Under the pieces are notes generated by a model that made no database searches, was not told where the DNA came from, and saw nothing but the letters and a program-made list of their open reading frames with translations. Below are positions 57,682-64,000 of a stretch of DNA of 64,000 nucleotides, piece by piece (position 1 is the stretch's first letter; every line of letters begins with the position of its first letter). Location: the NCBI RefSeq assembly GCF_002354895.1, contig NZ_CP023439.1, forward strand, positions 1,426,001 to 1,490,000, in the 5' to 3' direction. The stretch is from Thauera sp. K11 (GTDB lineage Bacteria > Pseudomonadota > Gammaproteobacteria > Burkholderiales > Rhodocyclaceae). The translations under genes and the position numbers were made by a program.

Positions 57682-58614
57682 ATGGATATGCGATACACCT
57701 TGCGGCAGATCGAAGTCTTCGTCGCCATCGCGCGCAACGAGAACGTGTCCCGCGCGGCCGAGGGGCTCAGCCTGTCGCAGTCCGCCACCAGCGCGGCGCT
57801 GTCCGAACTCGAGAGCCAGTTCGGCCAGCAGTTGTTCGACCGCCGCGGCAAGCGGCTGCGGCTCAACGAACAGGGGCGCCTGCTGCTGCCGCGCGCCGTC
57901 GAACTGCTCGACCGCGCCGAGGAGATCGAGGCGCTGCTGCGCGGCGAGCGCGGGCTGGGCAACCTGCGGGTCGGGGCCACGCTCACCATCGGCAACTACC
58001 TGCTGCCGCTGATCGTCGCCGGCTACCTGCAGCGCCATCCGGAAAGCCGCGTGCAACTGCAGGTGCACAACACCACGGCCATCGCCAGCCTGCTGCTGCA
58101 CTACGAGATCGATCTCGGCCTCATCGAAGGCCAGGTGCGCGACGCCGAACTCGAATCCGAGCCCTGGGTGGAGGACGAACTGGTCGTCTTCTGCGCGCCG
58201 GACCATCCGCTCGCCAAGCGCCGCGTCGCCGGCCCCGACGAACTCGCCGCGCAGCCTTGGATACTGCGCGAACAGGGGTCGGGCACGCGGAAGACGTTCA
58301 ACGAGGCCCTGCGCCACCTGCCGCGGGGGATCACGCCGCGGCTGGAACTCGAGCACACCGAGGCGGTGAAGCGGGCGGTGGAGAGCGGGCTGGGCATAGG
58401 CTGCATCTCGCGGCTCGCGCTGCGCGACGCCTTCCGCCGCGGCAGCCTGGTGCCGGTCGAAACGCCGGCGCTGGATCTGCGCCGCAGCTTCAATTTCGTC
58501 TGGCACCGCGGCAAGTACCACACCGCCGCGATCCGCCAGTTCCTGCAGGATTGCCGCAGCTTCACCGCCGGCGCACGGCGCAGCGACCAGATCCCGCTAC
58601 CGCCGGTGCCGTGA
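57682..58614 (+). CDS. finR: LysR family regulator, FinR-like
   Basis: A 310-residue protein. The N-terminal HTH spans about 5-65 (TLRQIEVFVAIARNENVSRAAEGLSLSQSATSAALSELE), and the effector-binding domain follows. It is divergent from fpr, the arrangement in Pseudomonas where FinR activates fpr in response to oxidants. Either ATG 57682 or ATG 57688 could be the start. The name is based on position and family; the ligand is not known. Confidence 0.82.
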   Translation: MDMRYTLRQIEVFVAIARNENVSRAAEGLSLSQSATSAALSELESQFGQQLFDRRGKRLRLNEQGRLLLPRAVELLDRAEEIEALLRGERGLGNLRVGATLTIGNYLLPLIVAGYLQRHPESRVQLQVHNTTAIASLLLHYEIDLGLIEGQVRDAELESEPWVEDELVVFCAPDHPLAKRRVAGPDELAAQPWILREQGSGTRKTFNEALRHLPRGITPRLELEHTEAVKRAVESGLGIGCISRLALRDAFRRGSLVPVETPALDLRRSFNFVWHRGKYHTAAIRQFLQDCRSFTAGARRSDQIPLPPVP

Positions 58615-58688
58615 CCGGCGCCGATCATGTCCGCATGTCCGGCTGCCGCACCCTTGCCGGAGGCCCGGACGCCGTCCGTCGCCGTCCG

Positions 58689-60227
58689 CTACTCCGCGGC
58701 GCGGCGGCGGAAATCGCGCAGCCGGAAACCCAGCGCGAACAGCGTGGCGAAATAGACCGCCGCGCCGGCGACGATGACCGCCGCCAGCCGCAGCCCGCGC
58801 TCGAGCCCGCGGATCTCCACCCACTGTGCCTCGGGTCCGCTGCCGAACCACAGCACGGCACCCATCGCCAGCAGCGCGATGGCGAGCCTGGCCCAGAACG
58901 CGCCCCATCCCGCCTGCGGCAGATAGATCCGGCGCCGGCGCAGGCCGCGGTACAGCAGCACCGCGTTCAGGCACGAAGCCAGCCCGATCGCGAGCGCGAG
59001 CCCGGCATGGCGCAGCGGCGCGATGAAGGCGAGGTTCATCAACTGCGTCGCGGCGAGCGTGATCATCGCGATCTTCACCGGCGTCCGGACGTCCTGCCGG
59101 GCATAGAAGCCGGGCGCCAGCACCTTCACCAGGATCAGCCCCGTCAGGCCGACGCTGTACGCGACCAGGGCGCTGCGCGTCTGCATCACGTCGGACGCGG
59201 TGAACGCGCCGTAGTTGAAAAGCGTCGCCACCAGCGGCACCGACAGGATGGCGAGGCCGAGCGCGGCCGGCAGCGTCAGCAGCAGCGTGAGCCGCAGGCC
59301 CCAGTCGAGCAGCGACGAAAAGGCATCGTGCTGCTCGTCCGCATGCAGTTTGGAAAGGCTGGGCAGCAGGATGGTGCCCAGCGCCGCGCCGAGCAGCCCG
59401 GACGGAAACTCCATCAGGCGGTCGGCATAGTAGAGCCACGACACGCTGCCGCTCTCGAGGAAGGACGCGAAGATGGTGTTGATGAGCAGCGAGATCTGGC
59501 TCACCGACACTCCCAGGATGGCCGGCGCCATCAGCTTCAGCACGCGCCGCACGCCCGGGTCGGACAGTTTCAGGTCGAAGGCCGGCAGCAGTCCGATCCG
59601 TTTCAGGGGCCGCAACTGCAGCGCGACCTGCAGCACGCCGCCGAGGAGCACCGCCCACGCCAGCGCCAGCACCGGCGGGTCGAAATAGGGGACCGCGAAC
59701 AGCGCCATGCCGATGAAGGACAGGTTCAGCAGTACCGGCGTGAACGCCGGAATGGCGAAGCGGCTCCAGGTGTTCAGCACGCCGCCGGCCAGTGCCACCA
59801 GCGCCATGAAGAAGATGTAGGGGAAGGTGATGCGGGTGAGCGCCACGGTGAGTTCGAACTTGCCCGCATCCCCGGCGAAGCCCGGCGCCGACACGTAGAT
59901 GATGGCCGGCGCGGCCAGCGCGCCGAGGGCGGCCACCGCCGCCACGACGAGGCCGAGCAGCGTGGCGACCCGGTTCACGAGGGTGTGCGTCGCCTCCGGC
60001 CCCTGGCGGTTCTTGTATTCGGCCAGGATGGGGACGAAGGCCTGCGAGAACGCGCCCTCGGCAAACATCCGCCGCAACAGGTTGGGCAGGCGGAAGGCGA
60101 CGAAGAAGGCGTCGGTCGCCATGCCCGCACCGAAGGCGCGCGCGATGACGAAGTCGCGGACGAAGCCGAGGATGCGGGACAGCAGGGTCATGCCGCTCAC
60201 GGTGGCGAGGGCGCGCAGCAGGTTCAT
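58689..60227 (-). CDS. murJ: Lipid II flippase MurJ
   Basis: A 512-residue membrane protein with about 14 helices. [51 protein letters not shown] is the conserved N-terminal signature, with the Arg residues needed for lipid II flipping. ATG 60227 gives this N-terminus; a longer open frame precedes it without similarity. It moves lipid II to the periplasmic side for peptidoglycan synthesis. Confidence 0.96.
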   Translation of the reverse strand: MNLLRALATVSGMTLLSRILGFVRDFVIARAFGAGMATDAFFVAFRLPNLLRRMFAEGAFSQAFVPILAEYKNRQGPEATHTLVNRVATLLGLVVAAVAALGALAAPAIIYVSAPGFAGDAGKFELTVALTRITFPYIFFMALVALAGGVLNTWSRFAIPAFTPVLLNLSFIGMALFAVPYFDPPVLALAWAVLLGGVLQVALQLRPLKRIGLLPAFDLKLSDPGVRRVLKLMAPAILGVSVSQISLLINTIFASFLESGSVSWLYYADRLMEFPSGLLGAALGTILLPSLSKLHADEQHDAFSSLLDWGLRLTLLLTLPAALGLAILSVPLVATLFNYGAFTASDVMQTRSALVAYSVGLTGLILVKVLAPGFYARQDVRTPVKIAMITLAATQLMNLAFIAPLRHAGLALAIGLASCLNAVLLYRGLRRRRIYLPQAGWGAFWARLAIALLAMGAVLWFGSGPEAQWVEIRGLERGLRLAAVIVAGAAVYFATLFALGFRLRDFRRRAAE

Positions 60228-60551
60228 GCGGGACGGGGCGGAGCGATGCCGCGTGAGGAAAGCGCGCATCATAGCCGTCCGGCGTGCCGGACCGGAAATC
60301 GCCTCGATCGGCCCGGCCTCATGCGCGGGGCCTGCGGAAGAAACCGGCACGATGCCGGGGGTGAATTGCCCGATCACCTGGACGGCGGATCTCTGCCGGC
60401 GGATGCGGCCGAGCCGACGAGGTAGGCAAGGCGAAGCGGACAGGGCCAGGCCGGCGTGACTCCCGAATACCACCATCCTTATATATAATGCGAACAATTC
60501 TCGTTTATAGCGGGCGTTCAGAGCACGCCCGACCGCCGACAGGAGTGCGTC
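60228..60551. other. Intergenic region between murJ and the ECF sigma factor
   Basis: This 324-bp gap has no convincing gene. Its right end holds AT-rich promoter-like sequence and a Fur box (60487-60505) for the sigma-factor operon. The remainder is GC-rich without recognisable sites; the promoter of murJ is not evident. Confidence 0.55.
60487..60505 (+). promoter_or_regulatory. Fur box upstream of the ECF sigma factor
   Basis: AATGCGAACAATTCTCGTT matches the palindromic Fur consensus AATGAGAATAATTCTCATT at 16 of 19 positions. It overlaps an AT-rich TATATAAT stretch at 60482-60489 that may be the -10. Iron-dependent repression of the sigma/anti-sigma genes is expected. Confidence 0.72.
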
Positions 60552-61052
60552 GTGTCTGCCGAAGCCGCCATCCAGCAGCAAGTCCATGCGTGGTACAGCG
60601 ATCATCACGGATGGCTGCAGGGATGGCTGCGCCGGAAACTGGGCGACGCGCAGCATGCGGCCGATCTGGCGCACGATACCTTTCTGCGTGTCATCGCCGG
60701 CCGGCGGGAGTCGCTCGGAGAGGAGCCGAGGGCGCTGCTGACGCACATTGCCAGGGGGCTGGTCATCGACCACTGGCGGCGCCAGGAGGTGGAGCGGGCC
60801 TACCTCGAAGCCGTCGCCCATCTTCCTGAGCCCGAAGCGCCTTCGCCGGAATCGCGCCTGCTCATCATCGAGGCGCTGCTCCGCATCGATGCCATGCTCG
60901 CCAGCCTGTCCGGCCGCACGCGTGAGATCTTCCTGCTGGCGCAGCTCGACGGCCTGACGCTGCAGCAGATCGCCGAGCGCACGCAGATGCCGGTGATCAC
61001 CGTGCGCAGGCACATCCACAAGGCGCTGGTGGCCTGCATGGCCATCGCCTGA
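60552..61052 (+). CDS. FecI-type ECF sigma factor (iron starvation)
   Basis: A 166-residue RNA polymerase sigma factor with region 2 ([15 protein letters not shown]) and region 4 HTH ([41 protein letters not shown]). The [11 protein letters not shown] pattern is typical of FecI/FpvI-like factors. GTG 60552 follows AGGAG. The next genes encode FecR and a TonB receptor, completing a cell-surface signalling module. Confidence 0.93.
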   Translation: MSAEAAIQQQVHAWYSDHHGWLQGWLRRKLGDAQHAADLAHDTFLRVIAGRRESLGEEPRALLTHIARGLVIDHWRRQEVERAYLEAVAHLPEPEAPSPESRLLIIEALLRIDAMLASLSGRTREIFLLAQLDGLTLQQIAERTQMPVITVRRHIHKALVACMAIA

Positions 61053-61087
61053 CGAGACCCGCGGCCCTTCCCCCGCGCTGATCCGCC

Positions 61088-62053
61088 ATGCCGTCGCCCG
61101 TATCTCCCGATACCGCTTTGCTCGAGGAGGCCGCCAACTGGGCGATGGCATTCCGGTACGGCACGCCGACCGAGTCCGAGCGCCAGGCTTTCGACCGCTG
61201 GCGGCGGCAGAGCCTTTCGCACGATGCAGCCTGGGCGCGCGCCGAGGCGGTTTTCCATGCCTTCGACCAGGTGCCGGCCGGTGCCGGCAGGGAGGCGCTC
61301 CATTCTCTGGGGCACGGCAGCGGCCGGCGGCGCAGCTTGCGCTTGCTGGGTGCGCTGCTGGTGGCGGCGCCCGCCGGCTGGCTGGCCTGGCGCCAGTCGC
61401 CGTGGCGGGAATGGACTGCCGACGTGGCGACCGCAACCGGCGAGCGCAGGACGCTGGCCCTGCCCGACGGCTCGCGCCTCGTGCTCAACACGGCCAGTGC
61501 GGTGGACATCTTCTTCAGCGCCGCCGAGCGCCGCATCCGCCTGCTGGCCGGCGAGATCCTCGTCACCACGCATGCCGATCCTGCTCCAGCCTACCGGCCC
61601 TTCCTCGTCGACACCCCGCACGGGGCCGTGCGTGCGCTGGGTACGCGCTTCAGTGTGCGCCACCTGGACAGGGAAACCTGCCGCGTCGCCGTTTTCCAGG
61701 ACAAGGTGGAGATACGTCCGCTGGGCGGGGATGCCCGCATCCTGCGCGCCGGTGAACAGGCGGATTTCGGCACCAGGGAGGTGCGGCAGCCGGTGGAGGT
61801 CGAGGCCAGTACCGCGCTGTGGGAGCAGGGCATGCTGCTCGCCAGGAACATGCGTCTCGCGGACGTGATCGCCGAGATGGCGCGGCATCGCCCGGGCGTG
61901 TTGCGCTGTGATCCCGCCGTGGCCGACCTGCGCGTGTCCGGCGCCATCTCGCTGGCCGACACCGATGCCGGGCTTGCGCTGCTGGTGCGCACCCTGCCGC
62001 TGCGCATCGAGCGCAACACCCGCTACTGGGTGACGGTCGCCCCCCGCGCTTGA
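61088..62053 (+). CDS. FecR-type anti-sigma/sigma regulator
   Basis: A 321-residue protein. A cytoplasmic domain of the DUF4880 type ([30 protein letters not shown]) precedes one membrane helix (about 78-97, [19 protein letters not shown]) and a periplasmic FecR domain ([25 protein letters not shown]). It transmits receptor status to the upstream sigma factor. The ATG is 35 bp after the sigma gene. Confidence 0.93.
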   Translation: MPSPVSPDTALLEEAANWAMAFRYGTPTESERQAFDRWRRQSLSHDAAWARAEAVFHAFDQVPAGAGREALHSLGHGSGRRRSLRLLGALLVAAPAGWLAWRQSPWREWTADVATATGERRTLALPDGSRLVLNTASAVDIFFSAAERRIRLLAGEILVTTHADPAPAYRPFLVDTPHGAVRALGTRFSVRHLDRETCRVAVFQDKVEIRPLGGDARILRAGEQADFGTREVRQPVEVEASTALWEQGMLLARNMRLADVIAEMARHRPGVLRCDPAVADLRVSGAISLADTDAGLALLVRTLPLRIERNTRYWVTVAPRA

Positions 62054-62225
62054 GCCGGCGGGCAGCGGGCGTCGGCCTTCTTGCCGGCCGATCCGGTGCC
62101 GGCAAGAAAACGTCGTGGGAGTGATCACTTTTTCCGGCTCGTCCGGTGTACGGGGAAATGCGATGCCCTTGCAGGCGCATCGCCAGCCTTTTCTCCATAC
62201 ACAGCACAAGAAAGGACGAATCGAC

Positions 62226-64000
62226 ATGAAGAGCCAGCACATGGGCCGCTTTGCGGGAATCCGCGCATCCAGGATCGCGGCGCCCCCCGCGGCCATCCGG
62301 GCCGCCATCGAGGCGATGGCGATGAGCGCGGCGCTGGGCATCATCGTGGCATCGCCGGCCGTCGCCGCCGAACCGGCCGCTGCCATGGTGCAGCGTCAGT
62401 ACGCGATCGGTGCGGGCGAACTGGGCGACGTGCTGGCGCAGTACGCCGCCACCGCGGGCGTGCAACTGGTATTCGATCCCGCCGCGCTGGCCGGCCGGCG
62501 TAGTCCGGGCCTGCAAGGCCGCTACGGTGTCCGCGAGGGCTTCGAGCAACTGCTGCGTGGCAGCGGCTACCAACTCGTGAAGCAGGGCAACGACGCCTAT
62601 TCACTGCACAAGGCGCCGGCGGCTCCGGTGCCTGCCGCCGCGGCGGAACCCCGGGTGGCGCAGTTGGCGGAAGTCCGCGTCACGGCCAGCGGCGAAGCCG
62701 CCGGCGAACTGCCCAGGCCCTACGCCGGCGGCAAGGTGGCGCGTGGCGGCAGGGTGGGTATGCTCGGCAACAAGGATGTCATGGACACCCCGTTCAGCCA
62801 GACCAGCTATACCGCCGAGTTCATCGCCGACCGGCAGGCGCGCACGCTGTCCGACGTGATGTCCAGCGATCCGTCGGTCGCCATCGACAATCCGAGTGCG
62901 AGCGGCTGGGAGGCCACGGTGATTCGCGGTTTTTCCACCGGCGACGGAACGAGTTCGGTGTCGCTGAATGGCCTGTACGGCATCCTGCCGGCGGACGCCA
63001 CGGGCATCGGCATGGCCGAGCGCGTCGAGGTGCTCAAGGGGCCGAGCGCGCTGCTCAACGGCATGCCGACGGCCGACGCGGTCGGCGGCACCGTCAATCT
63101 CGTCAGCAAGCGCGCGCCGTACGAACCCCTCGCGCAGATCACCGTCAGCCATGCGTCGCGGTCCCAGCCGGGCGTGTCCGCCGACATCGGGCGCCGCTTC
63201 GGGGAAGACAGAGCATTCGGCGTGCGCTTCAACGGCACCTGGCGCGATGGCGGGCTGTCGGTCGACCCCACCAAGGAAAAAATGGTCTCCGGCGTGCTGG
63301 GGCTCGATTACCAGGGTGAAGGCGTGCGCCTGTCGGCCGACTTCGGGCATCAGGAACGCGATCTCTCGAGCGCGAACCGCCCCCTGTTCCTGGGAGCGGG
63401 GGTACGGATTCCGAAACTCCCGCGCAACGACGAGAGCTATCTGCCGCCCTGGACCATCTGGAACGGCGGCAGCACGTTCGGCATGGTGCAGGCGGAATGG
63501 GACATCGCCGAAGGCATCACCGCCTACGCGGCCTATGGCATGCGCAAGACCGACGGCAAGGAAGTCCTGTTCATCAACCCCGTCCTGCTCGATGCCGAGG
63601 GCGACTGGGAAGCCACGCCGTCGCGCTCCGCTTCGGCCAGCCAGACGCGGTCGGCGACGGCAGGCCTGAGGTTCGCGGCGGATACCGGCCCGGTGCGCCA
63701 TGCCATCGCGGTCAATGCCGCCCGGATCACCGAAGACGCGGACTATGCGCAGCTCTGGGGCAGCGACTTCGAATTCACCTCCAATCTCTACCACCCGGTG
63801 CATGTGCCGGAGCCTGCGCTGGTCGTCGGCGACCTGCGTCCGTCCAGCGTGGCGAAGCGCTCCAGCTTCGGCATCGCCGACACGCTGTCGATGTTCGGCG
63901 ACCGTCTGCAGATCACGGTGGGCACGCGGCGCCAGTCGGTGTCGTCGAAGAACATCAGCATTGCGACGGGCGCGGTCACGTCGAGCTACGAGAGCCATGT
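62226..64000 (+). CDS. TonB-dependent siderophore receptor with signalling domain (3' end outside window)
   Basis: At least 591 residues are visible, and the frame is open to the window edge. A signal region (about 1-48) leads into an STN domain (about 57-125, YAIGAGELGDVLAQYAATAGVQLVF), which signals to FecR. The plug domain (about 180-300) contains TLSDVMSSDPSVAI, a TonB-box-like AQLAEVRVTA, and VLKGPSALLNGMPTADAVGGTVN. Beta-barrel strands follow. It would import a ferric siderophore and trigger the sigma/anti-sigma pair. The ligand is unknown. A GGAAAT at 62154-62159 may be part of a FecI-type promoter. Confidence 0.93.
   Translation, partial: MKSQHMGRFAGIRASRIAAPPAAIRAAIEAMAMSAALGIIVASPAVAAEPAAAMVQRQYAIGAGELGDVLAQYAATAGVQLVFDPAALAGRRSPGLQGRYGVREGFEQLLRGSGYQLVKQGNDAYSLHKAPAAPVPAAAAEPRVAQLAEVRVTASGEAAGELPRPYAGGKVARGGRVGMLGNKDVMDTPFSQTSYTAEFIADRQARTLSDVMSSDPSVAIDNPSASGWEATVIRGFSTGDGTSSVSLNGLYGILPADATGIGMAERVEVLKGPSALLNGMPTADAVGGTVNLVSKRAPYEPLAQITVSHASRSQPGVSADIGRRFGEDRAFGVRFNGTWRDGGLSVDPTKEKMVSGVLGLDYQGEGVRLSADFGHQERDLSSANRPLFLGAGVRIPKLPRNDESYLPPWTIWNGGSTFGMVQAEWDIAEGITAYAAYGMRKTDGKEVLFINPVLLDAEGDWEATPSRSASASQTRSATAGLRFAADTGPVRHAIAVNAARITEDADYAQLWGSDFEFTSNLYHPVHVPEPALVVGDLRPSSVAKRSSFGIADTLSMFGDRLQITVGTRRQSVSSKNISIATGAVTSSYESH

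Noticed and set aside
57636..60425. Long plus-strand frame through the LysR gene and antisense to murJ
   Set aside because: It is out of frame with the LysR gene and antisense to the conserved MurJ sequence, and reads as Arg- and Gln-rich noise.
62078..62108. Inverted repeat TTCTTGCCGG/CCGGCAAGAA between fecR and the receptor gene
   Set aside because: An 11-base loop and no T-run on either strand make a terminator unlikely; I do not list it as a feature.

Overview
The window is about 64 kb of GC-rich chromosomal DNA. It looks like a betaproteobacterium of the Rhodocyclales type (Thauera, Azoarcus or Aromatoleum-like). This rests on gene content and order: a GntR regulator next to mdh and sdhCDAB-sdhE-gltA-odhAB-lpd, a type II citrate synthase, a phasin, a FinR-like LysR regulator divergent from fpr, and an aromatic-ring monooxygenase operon. 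The genus is an inference. I see no tRNA, rRNA, CRISPR array, transposase or integrase.

Layout. 0-16 kb is housekeeping: the end of comEC, an alpha/beta hydrolase broken by a one-base frameshift, a DUF599 protein, rsgA, an M48 protease, orn, a family 39-type glycosyltransferase, rpmE, a DusC-like tRNA dihydrouridine synthase, a TrmB-like methyltransferase, a SEC-C protein followed by two YkgJ cysteine-cluster proteins, an Ap4A phosphorylase-like protein, an S4 RNA-binding protein, a glutathione transferase, a potassium-channel/RCK protein with a small membrane partner, and a YchJ protein. 16.1-18.7 kb is acnB. 18.9-26.9 kb, all on the minus strand, is a complete toluene/benzene-type diiron monooxygenase operon (tmoABCDEF order), then a FadL/TodX-type outer-membrane porin and a XylR/DmpR-type sigma-54 activator. 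A sigma-54 promoter and three upstream inverted repeats precede tmoA. 27-32.6 kb holds an MBL hydrolase, an LLM flavin oxidoreductase, an AEC carrier, an MFS carrier and a CitE-like lyase. 32.7-45.5 kb is the TCA cycle block: mdh divergent from gntR, then sdhCDAB-sdhE-gltA, then odhA-odhB-lpd. 45.5-52 kb holds zapE, a DinG-type helicase, mobB-moeA-moaD-moaE and a phasin. 52-60 kb holds two TPM proteins with lemA, a DUF2249 protein, ettA, fpr with its divergent LysR regulator, and murJ. 60.5 kb to the end is a Fur-box-preceded ECF sigma factor, an anti-sigma FecR and a TonB-dependent siderophore receptor with a signalling N-terminal domain, cut by the window edge.

How the parts work together. 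The porin would admit aromatic hydrocarbons, the regulator would sense them, and the monooxygenase would hydroxylate the ring using electrons from NADH through TmoF and TmoC. The regulator lies last in the run, so read-through could amplify its own expression. The carbon would eventually enter the TCA cycle encoded on both sides of this block. A palindromic element of the type GTCTTAT/ATAAGAC occurs upstream of acnB and between mdh and gntR, which suggests the GntR protein controls TCA genes.

The strongest leads are the shared GntR-type operator, the sigma-54 promoter with its inverted repeats, the altered GAFTGA loop in the activator, and the frameshift in the hydrolase. I did not find a defence or other system that is clearly unprecedented.
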